Source of the DNA: Marasmius tenuissimus
Lineage: Eukaryota; Basidiomycota; Agaricomycetes; Agaricales; Marasmiaceae
Length of the DNA: 64,000 nucleotides
Assembly (NCBI GenBank): GCA_029532415.1
Contig: JAQOTA010000027.1
Location: forward strand, 587,953 to 651,952
Direction of reading: 5' to 3'
Positions 22,776 to 35,000 of the stretch are shown piece after piece (position 1 is the first letter of the stretch; every line of letters begins with the position of its first letter). The position numbers and the translations under genes were made by a program. The notes below the pieces were generated by a model. The model was not told where the DNA came from and made no database searches. It worked only from the letters and a program-made list of their open reading frames with translations.

Positions 22776-23115
22776 TCCACAACACTGCTACAACTCTCAC
22801 TCGCTACCCTTGCTTTTGTCTTCTCGCTCGAAATCAAACACGCTCAGTCGTTCGGGGACCGAATCAAAAATTGCAAAAATCGAGACACTTCTGGTCTTAT
22901 CATTACTGCTACATCCGCTGAACGAACCAAACTTCCAGGAAGATTCAGGTCCATAATCGGCTGAGCACCGACGAATCGAGATATCAGAGACTATCTAACG
23001 AGTGTACAGTCGCGCACGGCAAAGATATATACGCGGTCTACTCTTTATCTCGGCATGGCTGACTGTCAAAGCAAGAAATTGACTCCACAGTCGATATGCC
23101 TTGCATCATGGGAGA

Positions 23116-23145
23116 CCTTGATCAGTCAGCGCTGACTGATCAAGG
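23116..23145. promoter_or_regulatory. 30-bp perfect palindrome upstream of the SDR gene
   Basis: The half-site CCTTGATCAGTCAGC is followed without spacer by its exact reverse complement, centred at 23130/23131. It lies 75 nt upstream of the SDR start codon. A dimeric transcription-factor operator is one reading; a cruciform or decayed foldback element is another. Confidence 0.5.
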
Positions 23146-23219
23146 GCAGCCAATTTCTTCCTACCGACCACGACCATCGATTTGAAGAACAAGACTGAAA
23201 CCGCTCACGAAAAGAAAGC

Positions 23220-24333
23220 ATGTTGCAAGGAAAAAATGCTCTTTTGGTACGGAGAAAGGTGCTTGGCTCACAAATTAATCTGCTCATCTTTTCACAGACT
23301 GGAGCCTCGATGGGTATCGGTGAAGCCATTGCTTACGCTCTCGCAGAACAAGATGTAAAACTGGCTCTGGTATCGCGTTCTGAGGTATATCGTCGCTATC
23401 CAAACTCTCTTGAAACCTTCGGCACTCACCAAACAACTCCAGGACAAATTGAAGGACCTCAAGCAGGCTCTGATATCGAAATACCCTTCGGCTACTGTCT
23501 TTTATTACCCTGTGGATGTAGGAGATTACGAAGCAGTTGACAAGGCAGTATCCAGTGCCGTTGACGACCTCGGTCAAATCGACATCTTGATCAATAATGT
23601 GAGTCATATTCAGCGTCCATTTTGGGATAATTTCGCTCAAGGAGAACCACCCTGTGAAGGCTGGCCTCGCCCTAGGCACCCCAGCCAAATTCCCCGACCT
23701 CCCTATATCCTACATCACCACCATGAACAACACCAACATCAACGGATACATGTACATGACACACGCCGTCCTCAACCGGTCGATGCTTCATCAGGGATCT
23801 GGCACGGGAACAATCCTCAACGTCACCTCGACCACCGCACTCGAAGCACCCCCATTCCCCGGAGAGGCTTGCTACCACGCTGCCAAAGCATGTCAAGAAG
23901 GCTTCACCAACTCGCTACGAAACGAATTGGTCAGAACGAATATCCGCGTGTTGGCGCTGAGGCCGGGTGTGGTGGATACGCACTTCCATTTGCAGAGAGT
24001 GGGGTACGACGAGAAGGCGAATGGAGAGTTTATGAGTGGATTTGAGTGAGTGCTTTCAATATATGGCAGCTTTTTACGTCGAGGTTACTGACGGAATTGT
24101 TACTAGACCCCTTGTTGCGCAGGACGTTGCCGAAGCGGCGGTCTTTATGCTAAGCCAACCTCAGAATAGGTCAATCAAGGCCCTCGATGTTGTGCCCTCC
24201 GGTGAGTTGGATGATAACTAGTACAAAGTACTCTCCGGTCACTGATAGATATTTTGTCGTAGCCCAACGCTCTCTGAATGTTTTCGACCGAAGCTGGAAC
24301 GAACGGAACGGGCTGGAGAGCGGTAGGAAATAG
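23220..24333 (+). CDS. Short-chain dehydrogenase/reductase (YdfG-like classical SDR)
   Basis: Six exons (23220-23246, 23298-23384, 23443-23598, 23660-24045, 24107-24201, 24263-24333) keep phase and give 273 aa. The nucleotide-binding motif T-G-A-S-M-G-I-G is at residues 10-17, N-N-A-G at 89-92, catalytic Ser at 147 (NVTST), and Y162-x3-K166 in YHAAK. The C-terminal tail AQRSLNVFDRSWNERN is typical of NADP-dependent 3-hydroxy-acid/serine dehydrogenase relatives in fungi. All catalytic residues are present, so it should be an active NAD(P)-dependent cytosolic oxidoreductase. The substrate cannot be inferred. Introns are 51-61 nt. A perfect 30-bp palindrome sits in its promoter. Confidence 0.9.
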
Positions 24334-26459
24334 TGTACCGAGTCACCATCGAAATACTACGATGGCGATTCGTCCTACTGGTATGTACGTGTTAGTCAGT
24401 TCAAAGTTGTGTAGCATAACTTTAAAGCGATGTACTGGTAGCCAATCGCCGAGACCGTCGTCATTTCCCCAAAGAACAACGATCGTCTTCAAACTGGGCT
24501 TCGGAGACTATATAGCTAGGCAGGTGCAATGACTGAAGGGTGAAAGGAAACAAACCTCGTTCTCGGAAGTTTGGAAGTTCTCGGCCCAGACGATGCCATC
24601 TCTTTATCGTGATTCGTAGTTTGGTGGCACTTCTGCAGGGCGAATAGTATAGCTTCTCCCCACCGAGATATTGAATAGTCTTGCCGTGCTCTTCATCTGG
24701 CGTCGCTGTGCAAAATCCTCACATCTGGCTGTGTAGACGCTTGTGGGTGCAAACCTTCCACAAAGTCACTATCCCCCTGGTCTGCGAGCGATGGTACTAA
24801 AATCACAGGAGTATGTTCACCGCATAGTAGGTTGAACATGATTTTGGCCGTGCACCCTCTCGTTGAAAGGTCGAAGCCACTGTTCGCGCAAGTACTGATG
24901 ATAGCTCAAAAACAAGAGGGGGGGCCGGCTCGAACTTGCTGCCTCCGGCCCCTCTTATTTACATACTTGTCTTAATTACATGCGCTACACACCGCTGGGC
25001 TATCAAGAGCACGATATATTTAGATGTGGGCCCCAAATATATAGCGTTGCTTCAGTCCGATTGTGAGCGAGCGCTTGATTGAACCTATTTCCAAGTCTTT
25101 CCCACGCCACAGCCTCAGTGTGAGGATGCACTTTGGAAGAACGATTAGTAAAGTACATGTTCATGGTTATTGCAAACGCTAAGGGCTACATACTTATGAA
25201 GAACTATCTTTGAACTTGCGAGCCTGGGTCGCATCTCGGTCCAGTCGGTAGTTGAATGACACATGCTAGTAAGTATGGTGCCCGTGCCAGACTCCCGAGT
25301 GGGTGACGGGGCCAGACCGAAGAGTACCTCATTACGACTAGATTCTGAGGCCGGATATTTTGACTGAGTATACATACTCGCAGCCAGGAGGAGACTACCC
25401 TCCCCTGGAGTGTGCTTCCAAGGTTTTCGGCTTACTCGGGCGATCGCCCCGGAAATGAGCCTGAGATAAGATTCTTATCGACGAACCTGACGTTGATTAT
25501 GATATGATGGCGTTGCTCTTTGTCCGCAACCATCACACCATCACAATTCTCGACCGCTGCGCTCTGTCGTCTGACACTGAATGGGAACTCTTGAGCATTA
25601 TAGCTCGGAACAGTGACAGAAGGTTCTCGATGTGCACACCTACTTAGCTCAAACTCCATAAAATCAACAACATTCTGAAACCCGTCCTCGGAGCTCGGTT
25701 TCCCCAGTCAGCTCGAATCAGGTTTACAACCTACCCATAATTAGAATGCAACATATGCGACTCGCCAGATGATATAATAGCTTCAGCCCGCGCGATGCGG
25801 GCTGATCTAAACTCGCCGTGTAATCTTACCCATGGCAGCCGGGAGCCAAGTTTCGCAGGTTGGAAAAACATTGCGGCTTCAACAGCTGCATGTACCGGTA
25901 AGTTCGGCTTACATTTATCAGTTATCAGTCCACTTTCCCCGATACCAATAAGGTCTCTGACCTGGTGGTAGCGCTCTGACAGGAACTTAGCCTTCAGCTC
26001 TCGATGGATACCTTTTAAATCTATGGTGCCGGAGTCCTGTGGATGCACTCATTTATTAGGTACTCATGGAGCTTTTGAGCGTAGGACTTGTGCGGTCCAT
26101 AACTTAGCGTCCAGGTGACAAAAGCATGCTCAATGCCATTCATACGACGATCTGCATTTCGATCTTATCCGAAGATTCGTGCTCCAGATTCGTCACGAGT
26201 GGGCCGATGACACCCATGGGCCGAAACTTTTACTATGTTTCTCGGCCATTTGCGCTCAATAGAGCTGCGCAAATTACGATTGGAGGGGGACCGAATGATG
26301 TGAGCACTTTGTCTCGATCCATATCACAAGGCTTTGTCTGACTGACCATTCGGCCCGATCGCCATTGCAGGACTCCTTGCGTCGCGGAAGTAGTCATTCA
26401 TACTTAGCTTTAGCTTCGGACTGCAATTAGTGTCTTATCCCTTCCCAGTTTCAACCGGT
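24334..26459. other. Intergenic, contains tRNA-like repeat copy B, otherwise nothing recognised
   Basis: Apart from the repeat at 24911-25075, only short frames occur. A 105-codon minus-strand frame at 25731-26048 has no recognisable features, and I do not call it a gene. Confidence 0.45.
24911..25075 (-). repeat. tRNA-like dispersed repeat, copy B
   Basis: The reverse complement aligns with 7395-7568: box A-like TAGCCCAGCGGT, box B-like AGTTCGAGCC, and the same G-rich/C-rich inverted repeat around box B. Small indels break any shared reading frame, so conservation is not coding. Similarity fades beyond 25075. Confidence 0.6.
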
Positions 26460-29144
26460 ATGACTTCAGCCCTTCGTCTTTTTCTTGCGTTCTGTACATT
26501 CTATGTTATCTGGGGCTTTTTAAAACGACGAGCATCGCGACGTATTCTCGACAAGATCCCTGGACCTCGTCCCTCATCTTGGTTGAAAGGTGGGGATGGA
26601 AACCTCCCATGTCTGCGAAACAATGTTCTGACCACTCACCTCAGGAAACTATCTTGATATCTTTGGACCTGATGGGTGGGATTTCCATGCTATGATGAGG
26701 ACTGCTTGTACGTCGGCCTCGGGATATCCTACTTCAGTTCCTCCGTTGATAGTTGGTTAGATGGCCCGACGTCTACATTCAGTAGCGTGTTCGGGGTGAT
26801 TTGAGATCCTCTGCTTCTCACTTGTACTCGCAGCTCACGATGACATAGGAGAAGTATCTCTATACTTTCGATCCCAAAGCCATGCACCATATTCTCGTCA
26901 AAGTACACACGTCTTCTACCGTCACGGTCAGGTTACTAACACATACGTATCTCTAAACAGGAACAGTACACTTTTGAGATGCAGCCTGTCTTTATCGAGT
27001 GGGTCTCAAACTTCATCTTCTCTTCCCTCGCTCGACAACTTTCGAATAGAACAAACAGGGTGGTCTTCGGGAAAAGCTTGGTCTCGACGATGGGCGAACA
27101 CCATCGGAAGCAGCGGAAAATGCTCAATCCGGTTTTCTCCTCTGCTCATATGAGGGATATGGGTGAGCTTAATTCTCATACATGGGCTTGTTTGTCTCAC
27201 CGTTTTATGCGTACTGGAACTGGAATCAGTACCGATATTCCACAACGTTGCCAATAAGGTGGTCGCGGCTTTGGTGGCTTTGCGAGCTCATGACTATGGC
27301 TGATCGTTTTTCCTGGATCCTGACTAGCTGCAAGATACGATAGCAAAGAAAGTCTCCTCTCAAGAACAAGAGGTTTGTAGGTCACCACACTTCTCCGCAT
27401 GCCACTGTTAACGCATTCACATTTCCTAGATCGACATGCTGTCCTGGATGTCTAGGACGGCCCTCGAGTTGATCGGACAAGCTGGACTAGGTTATTCCTT
27501 TGATCCCCTCACCGACGAGGAATGTGCCCATGCCTACCCATCAGTGTTGAAGGAGCTATTGTAAGGATCCATCAAATACGCCTGCAGACATGTCTCAATG
27601 TCGAGACCTTGGTTTAGCCCACTCTACACGCGTACTCTGTGGGCAAGAGCCTGGTTGCTTGTCCCGTTCGTCAGGGTGTTCTCTCCCAGGCTCGGACGAT
27701 TCCTTGCCCTTCATCTCCCTATAGGAGCTCTAAAACGCGGAAGGGAACTATCGGATTATATGTGGGAGGTGTCGACAGAGATTTACCGCGGCAAGCTTCG
27801 TGCTTTGGAGGAAGGAAATGAAGCGGTACATGAGCAGGTTGGGAAAGGAAAGGATATCATCAGTGTTCTGAGTAGGTGTCTTCTTATTCTCCTTCCCTAT
27901 GGCCCTGGCTAAATCGAGACTTAGTTAACGAGAACATGAAAACATCTGAGGAGGATAAGCTTGACGAAGACGAGGTGATCGGGCAGGCAAGTCGAGGACT
28001 TGACTCTTGTTACCTCTGCACTCACCTACGAGCCCGCATCAAAGCAGATGTCGTAAGTAAAGGTTCGCGTTCGCGTTCTGCACCCAGTGCTCAATTGAAC
28101 GATCAGGACCCTTATCTTCGCGGCTACAGACACAACTTCAGTACGTTCATACTCCTCCATGACTTTGTTGCCAACGTCGTATCTCTGAGCTTGCGTATCA
28201 AAGAATGCTCTCTCGAGGACCCTGCATCTACTATCTCAGAACCTGAACGTTCAAAAGAAGCTGCGTGAGGAGCTCAGGGCGGCGAGTGCGGGCCGTAATG
28301 GGGAGGACATCCCCTACGACGAGCTGGTCTCCCTCCCTTACCTCGATGCTATCTGCCGGGAAACCCTTCGTCTGTGAGTTGGTTGCTCGAACAAGCTCCT
28401 GACAGGTAGATAACTGATTCTTTTTGCACACAAGACACACACCTGTTGCGCGAGTATTGCGCCTGTAAGTATTTCTTGTCTTGGCTGAACCATTTTTACG
28501 GTATGTCACTTACGCAAACCTTCCAGGGCGACTGCAGATACTGTAGTCCCTCTCAGTACTCCTGTCAGGTGTACCGACGGTTCTATTGTCGGCGAGCTCC
28601 CGATCCCTGCCAACACTAACGTCTACATCTCCATTCTCAACTCGAACCGGAATGTTGATCTTTGGGGTCCCGATGCCTTGGAATGGAAGCCCGAGAGATG
28701 GCTTTCTCCTCTCCCGCAAGCCGTTTCGGATGCCAAAATTCCGGGCGTTTACTCCCACTTGTGAGTTCGAACGTGCCCTCTATACCATTTGCCGTGTCGT
28801 TAAGATCATACTAACATGGAGATACAGGATGACATTCATTGGCGGCGGACGCTCGTGCATGTTCGTATCCTTTCTTCCATTTCTATTCGAGTCGAAACTG
28901 ATCTGCTTTCCAGCGGTTTTAAATTTTCACAGTTGGAAATGAGTACGTTTCTTGATTTCTCCTCCTCTGAGAGCCTGAACTTATGCCCAGCTCAGAGGTA
29001 GTCCTGTGCCATCTCGTGGAGCATTTCGAGTTTTCGCCTTCCGGGAAAGGGGTATACTGGGAGAATAACGTCGTCGCCAACCCGACCGTAAAGACAGGAG
29101 GAAGACGCTACCAACTGCCTATTAAGGTCGGGTTAGCAAAATGA
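26460..29144 (+). CDS. Cytochrome P450 monooxygenase, 19 exons
   Basis: Start ATG 26460 (MTSALRLFLAFCTFYVIW, membrane anchor) followed by the P-G-P-R-P hinge. Nineteen exons keep phase throughout and give 549 aa. Landmarks in order: W-x3-H-R-K-Q-R-K helix C; F-A-A-T-D-T-T-S (I helix, oxygen activation); E-T-L-R (K helix ExxR); P-E-R-W; and F-I-G-G-G-R-S-C-I-G heme loop with the axial Cys. It should be an ER-bound heme-thiolate monooxygenase; the substrate is unknown. The I-helix region uses a GC-AG intron (27987-28047), a 5-nt exon (28048-28052) and then a GT-AG intron (28053-28106). The TGA and TAG at 26796-26848 fall inside an intron. No pathway partners are adjacent except possibly the SDR upstream. 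Confidence 0.9.
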
Positions 29145-29596
29145 AAATCGACTGGTAGCTACAGCCCTACAGCCTCAGATTGGACCAAGATACAGACACT
29201 TTTTTCTTCCTGTTCTCAAGGTAGTTTGTGTAGACTATTCGCGGTGTCGAAGTGTACAATGCAATTCCATAACCCGTCCCTCATCGGAGCACTGCATCAT
29301 TGAGATAAGATTCTTTTCGAGTACAACAAAATTTGATCAAGGTGCCGCATCAGATTCTTTGTTTGCGACCACCACCACCACCACCACCACGCCTGCGAAT
29401 CTTCCTCTGATACACGCGATCTTCTCGTCACCTCGCAAACGATACATAAGAAACAAGAACAGAACATTCTCGAGGTAGGCATATGCTTGTCATTGTTATA
29501 GCGCAACTTCATTGAACCTGGCATTCACTGGGGATTCAGTTTTCCCAGCTAGCCTTGTCACTTCACGCTCACAAAGCCTGGACGCGACATAGCTCA
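29145..29596. other. Intergenic with a short ACC repeat
   Basis: Holds the P450 3' flank, the (ACC)n run at 29368-29390 and the F-box gene leader. No further gene is seen. Confidence 0.5.
29368..29390. repeat. (ACC)n microsatellite
   Basis: About 7.7 perfect ACC units. Confidence 0.9.
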
Positions 29597-31480
29597 ATGA
29601 GCCGCCATTTATCTAGCTTGCACGAGGAAAGCCTCGATACCTCAGTGATACCCGCCAGAGTTGCCGCAGCATGCCCTCAATTCAGACTTTCTACCTATCA
29701 ACCGACAAATGCAGACGTGGCGAGGATCCAAGACATACTAGAGAAGGAGGAAAAGTCTCTCCAAAAGTACGACGAGGAGGTTGAAGATTTGGAGCAGAAG
29801 TTGAGACAGGTCAAGGCAGGGAGATCGGTCGTGGAGGACAATATTTCGACATGCTTGTCTGCTCTATCAGTTTGTCGCAGACTGCCCGTCGAGATATGGG
29901 AGTTTATATTCTCCCGCTACGTGTCGCTCTACGCCTACTCCTTCATTGTTGACGACCACAACTCGACCCACGAAATCATCAAAATGCCGACCGTCACAAT
30001 ATCTCGAGTATGCCAAAGCTGGAGAAGTATCGTACGAGGCTGCCCGGCTCTCTGGTCGACCATCGATCTGGCTCTTGTCGGACAACTCGATCGAGAAGTC
30101 CGAGGCGGTCTCAAGCTTCATCTCGAAAACTCCAAAGAACATCCTCTGCAGGTCCGATTGCAGAACAAAGAGCTCTCATATTACCGCGGGAGGTACGGCT
30201 CAACGACACAAAGGGCCGGGCGCGACTCGTGGCAGCTGCTCTGCTCACATATGAACCGATGGCAAACATTGACGCTCGGTGGTGGATGCAGCCACCTCCC
30301 GCAGGTTAACAATCCGTCCCTCCCAAACCTAACATCCCTCGTCATCGAATCATCTTACTCCCGCCATTCAAACTCACCCTACCTAATAACCCCGCACCGA
30401 GACTGGCTTTCACAAGTGTTGCACAACAGCGTCACACCCCGACTTGAATTCATCGAACTCACTGATCTAGATCAGGTCGACGAGATCCCTTCATGCTCCC
30501 GATTAACCAAACTACACGTTCGAGATCTCCGGGTCAATTTGCGGCATCGGGATCGTACGCTGTTCCCTCTCAATCTTCTCCATATTCTAGAAGCATCCAA
30601 CAACCTACGTTCCTTGTCTTTGACAGTCAATTTCGACGATAGAAACGAACTGTGTACGCGTCGTCTGTCAGCGTCACTTGGTTCTCGATTCCGTTCCAGT
30701 GTGGACGTCCAGCTACCCCTACTGGAAAGCTTGACTATTCACGACCGTACATCCTATGGTGGAAGAGATACAATCAGTCCGCTGCAAGCACTATTCTGTT
30801 CGTCTATCGCCGTGGCCTCCCTCGCAGACCTCGAGCTTGTCTGTCGTTCTCGGAGCGTACCCATCTACTTCGATATGATTACCCGGTCTACACCTCCTCT
30901 CACGAGCCTGAGGTTGGGGATCAAAAGCATCCAGGACATACACCCTTCCCGACTCCCGGTGCTCTCTTTCTGGGAATCATTCTCTAGCACGCTCGCTCGT
31001 CTTGAACTCGACGTGACGACGGACCGGAATGCTACAGGAAAATACAGAGAAGTGGTTGACCCATTCGTCGGAGATATACTCTCGAAGCTCAAAGTCTCTA
31101 CGTTCCTTCCGATGCTGAGCTCGATTACCCTCGGAATCCAGGATATATCTGTTACAAACGAGATTATCGATGCTGCTTTAGAGATCGCACTGCAGAGGCA
31201 AGCGGCCGCGGTACCTCTCCGGAGCTTCTGCCTCATCCGACTTACGTGTCAATGGGCAGGGGGCCTACCCAGAAAGCTCGTCGCGACACCTCAGGAGGTC
31301 ATAGATAGAATAAACGAGCTACGACGAACCTTTGGTATAAGGGTGGAGTTCGAAGAAAGGCATTGTGGCAATGACCAAGAGACTCTGAGAAGTCACGCCC
31401 AAGAGGAGGTATTCTATAGCGACGTAATTGAAATATCCGATTCTGACGACGACGACGTGGAACTTGGCATCGGTTTTTGA
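29597..31480 (+). CDS. F-box protein with C-terminal SUMO-interaction-like motif
   Basis: A single exon from the first in-frame ATG (29597, MSRHLSSLHEES) gives 627 aa. Upstream in-frame codons lack an ATG. A coiled coil (ILEKEEKSLQKYDEEVEDL region, about residues 55-95) precedes the F-box (L-P-V-E-I-W-E-F-I-F ... V-C-Q-S-W-R-S-I-V ... C-P-A-L-W-S, about 100-160), which binds Skp1 in SCF ubiquitin ligases. The rest is LRR-like, as usual in the expanded mushroom F-box family. The last residues, V-I-E-I-S-D-S-D-D-D-D, look like a SUMO-interacting motif with an acidic tail. It is probably a substrate receptor; the target is unknown. It is convergent with Argonaute. Confidence 0.85.
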   Translation: MSRHLSSLHEESLDTSVIPARVAAACPQFRLSTYQPTNADVARIQDILEKEEKSLQKYDEEVEDLEQKLRQVKAGRSVVEDNISTCLSALSVCRRLPVEIWEFIFSRYVSLYAYSFIVDDHNSTHEIIKMPTVTISRVCQSWRSIVRGCPALWSTIDLALVGQLDREVRGGLKLHLENSKEHPLQVRLQNKELSYYRGRYGSTTQRAGRDSWQLLCSHMNRWQTLTLGGGCSHLPQVNNPSLPNLTSLVIESSYSRHSNSPYLITPHRDWLSQVLHNSVTPRLEFIELTDLDQVDEIPSCSRLTKLHVRDLRVNLRHRDRTLFPLNLLHILEASNNLRSLSLTVNFDDRNELCTRRLSASLGSRFRSSVDVQLPLLESLTIHDRTSYGGRDTISPLQALFCSSIAVASLADLELVCRSRSVPIYFDMITRSTPPLTSLRLGIKSIQDIHPSRLPVLSFWESFSSTLARLELDVTTDRNATGKYREVVDPFVGDILSKLKVSTFLPMLSSITLGIQDISVTNEIIDAALEIALQRQAAAVPLRSFCLIRLTCQWAGGLPRKLVATPQEVIDRINELRRTFGIRVEFEERHCGNDQETLRSHAQEEVFYSDVIEISDSDDDDVELGIGF

Positions 31481-32024
31481 ACTACCCAGACCCAAACTTA
31501 TCTTGTGTATTCGCTTTGTGATCTTGTACGGCCCAAGCTCAATATTGTTCTTTGCTTTATGTACTGTGTATCTCTGTATATCTTTGCGAATGTAGTCCTA
31601 TCCGTGAGCCACTGATTATCCCGTACTTGTGCCGATGTGGACGCTTGTGGGCGTACGCTTCAATCACACAAAGTTCCTGGCCTACCGATCAGCGAGCCGT
31701 GGCGAACTAGAAACTCATTTCACGGTGTAGCTCTCGAAGCTTGGACACAAGTTTAGTGTGGACGGCATCGTTAAAGACGGAGGGAACATAGTTGTGAAGG
31801 CTACCGCCATTATAGTAGACTTCCCTCTCCCTCAAGTGTCCAATCCGCAGCGCAACGCCACATGATCAAGGAATCGAAAACAGTTTATACACATACAGCA
31901 AAGTTAAGGTGGGTAGGCATACATGTACACAAAACAGGTAGCAAAATAACACGAGTAAAGAGAAAGAAACAACATTCCAGACCGTCTATCGGATAACAGT
32001 GTCCTTCGAAACCGAACCCTCTAA
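31481..32024. other. Convergent 3' flanks of F-box and Argonaute genes
   Basis: No gene is seen. It probably holds both 3' UTRs. Confidence 0.5.
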
Positions 32025-35000
32025 TCACAAGTAGTACATGGTATCCTTCAACTGCACACCAGAAACACCACCATGCCACGACTGCTGAGCTTCAGCCATA
32101 ATAGCCTGATCGGCATCCGTAGCGTTCGTGTTCACCGTCGTTGAACCATGCAACAACTTGTGAACGTAACAGCGTCCACGCTCACAAGCCAAGTCGGCAT
32201 AGTAAGCCGGCGAGACCAAGCTGACAGCTTTCGTAGCGCGAGCGAACATGTAGCTGACGGAGTTGGTGAGGGTTTGAAGTTCATCGGCGGTGAAGTTCAT
32301 GTCGTCGTGGACGACGTAGTAGTGCGTGGGTTTGGTCGTGCCCTGGAGACCACCGTGTGCTGGGGAGACCTGTCAGTCCGATTTACATGGGAGGTGTAGG
32401 AAGTGTTGAACGAACCTTGGAGGAAGAAGTCAAAGTTGTAGACCGCTGTAACGCCACGGTCGACAACCGTACCCGCCTTGGGATTGCCATCCCTATCGGC
32501 CTGCTGGGGATCGGTGGGGAAAAACCGTGTATGATGTCGTTTCCCGCAAACGACGATGGTCAACTTGGGCCTGTACGGCTGCTTGGGTGTGTCGTACTTG
32601 CGGCAGGCAGCGCGGATGGCTGGTAACTCCTCGTTCACGACGATGTTGAATTGACCCTAGAAAACAAGAGGAGAAAGCATGAGCACAGTATAAAGAGTAT
32701 TGGTACCACAACGTACTTCAGATACACCATCTCGGTAGACAAGAATCCTGGCAGGCAACACATTGTTTCTGGCCCGGAACAGGGTCAGCCTCTCGACCAT
32801 CATGCTCGCAAGGTTTGTGACCATCTGCACATAAATCATGAGTTCATGTGCTAAAACTGGAATATCGCTTCGCACCTCTTTCTTCGATTCTTGTAGCTCC
32901 ATACTGGCAGGATATTGAGCATAGCTCTGGTCGATACTTGCTACGACGGCAGCGATGGAGGGGGTACCCTTGACGCTTCCAGGGCCGGGATGGGTGACAT
33001 CGATCCCCACCAACATCGTAGGCGACTTCATTAGCCACCTCATACTGTTCTGATCTAAAGCGTGGCTATGGAGCTAGGCGTCAGTAAAGTGACGTTGAAA
33101 TAATGCACATAACGGACTTGACACCACCGAGCTTCATGTTGACCTTGAGTGCGACGTTGGCGAAGTACTGCAATTGGCCTGACCACAAAATGTTAGTTGG
33201 GATAGCTACGTGAAGGATAAGTCAAAACTGACCTTTCTCCTTCCGGATCTTCGACGAATGAACACAAACAGTCGGCACATCGAGGTAGGAGTCGCAAAGG
33301 TGCTTAAGCCCAGAATACACGTGCTTATCGCCGTTCGACAATATCACAAACAAAAACGAAGGCTTCCCGGACGCTGTCATGATCGTCTCCCGAATGGTCC
33401 CAATAGCCGTGCCTCGAGTGGGATCTGCGGGATCTTTCCGGGGAAGTTTGGCCTCCAACATCGCGAATGGCATGTTAGGCACCTTCATCCCAGATGTCTT
33501 GCACATCTTGACGAACCCTTCAATCGTCGACCTGAGCTCTGGGTCCGTGGAGCCGCTGAACTCATCTCGGGGGTTTCCATCGCGAATGATCATAACAGCC
33601 CAGTTCTGGAGGGTGCCTCCCTTTGTGAACTTGACATCCCGCAAGTTCCAGCTGGCACGGTCGTCAACTCTGGGGTGGCCTTGACCATATCTGATGCCAG
33701 GAGGAGGAAGAATTCGACCTGGAACGACCGCCATGTCCTGACCAATGCTGACGCCGAACTGTCTCATTAGGCCGGTGCCGCGGTAACCTAGATGATCAAG
33801 GCCAGGCCCAACGATAGCAGCACCGTTGACGTTCGGGGGCTTTGCAGCGACAGTGATCATCTTGGCGGTCTGGTCGTCCAACAATTTGCCTCTGAAGGGC
33901 TGGTTTGGGAGGATCTCGCAGATCTCTGGAGGAAGAAGATTCGACTTCTGACCTCCCACGTCAACAAGAGGCAAATTCGGGTACCGCAGATTGATCTGGT
34001 ATTCTGAATGGAAGGTACGTAGATCAATGAGTTGTCTCTGGTGGCCCAAACGACGGTCACGCACTGCTTCGGAAGTATTCCGCCACTGTCACTGTGCGAT
34101 TTCCAAGTTCTTGACATTGGAATTTGTGCTGCGTAGGTGTCTTGTTGCTGAGCGCCTTTACGGTTTTCTTGTAGCCGAGATGCTGAGTCTTGACGCGTAC
34201 TCCTTTGACAAACGCGGACATGCGAGCCCCGAAGCTGGCGTTTTCGAACTCTATCATTTTGGCAGCCAGGTTACCCTCTTCGTAGAACGCCGTGGTACAA
34301 ACTGCGAGGAAGCAATCAGAAAGGGGAGTAAGCAAATCACGAAGCCGTCTGCTGACCGTTGACGTTGACCATGAGTTGATTCAGACTCGGTCTCACTGAC
34401 GAATAGAAACCTCGGAAGGCTTCGAGACCACCTCCCAAAGCTGTCGCTTGCATGTCCGACGGAAAGAAGAAGCGATTCCTCCCAACCATCACTCCGCCAC
34501 CAGGAGCAACTCGGCTTGGGTGGGCAGCAAGAATCAAGTTGAGTGCCGATATGATTGGAAGGACATCCAGGTCTTTGTAGTTCTCATTACCGGTGATGTA
34601 ACTGGGGAAAAGGTGAGCACTTCACCAGATACGAATTCCAGCCAAGTACACGTACCCAAGCAGCACGCTCGTATCAAGTGGCTGGACGTACTTGATGGTT
34701 AACGTGTATGTTTGATTCGAGGGCGTTTGCTCGTCTTCTTCAACCCACGGCACCCGAATCGTAAGTGGCTGCGGCAACGGCTTCGCTGCAATAATCTTTG
34801 CGGAGTGATCATGAGCCACGATTCCACGCAGTCCGTTGTTTGTCCAATCTGGCGTCTGTTCCGCGAGCTGGAAGATGCGCCGCTTGATTCTCCTGTTGGC
34901 GGTACCCTTCACTGGCGTGATGGACACATCGTATTCGTAGAAATTCGTTTTGGGGAGCTTGACCGGGAAGAAGTTGGTTCGCAACTTGATAGGTGTGCCC

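Noticed and set aside
26761..26848. P450 as a pseudogene because of TGA and TAG codons
   Set aside because: Both stops fall in an intron (26796-26848) with a GT donor and AG acceptor; using it gives Y-G...F-G-E-K-Y-L-Y in phase with all other exons.
26999..27049. Insertion of ~17 residues in the P450 helix C region
   Set aside because: The segment is a 51-nt intron (GTGGGT...AATAG); removing it restores F-I-E-T-N-R-V-V-F-G-K.
29368..29390. CRISPR or other array
   Set aside because: Simple trinucleotide microsatellite; no spacer structure anywhere in the window.
29555..29596. Earlier start for the F-box gene
   Set aside because: The extra 14 codons start with TTG; the first ATG is 29597.
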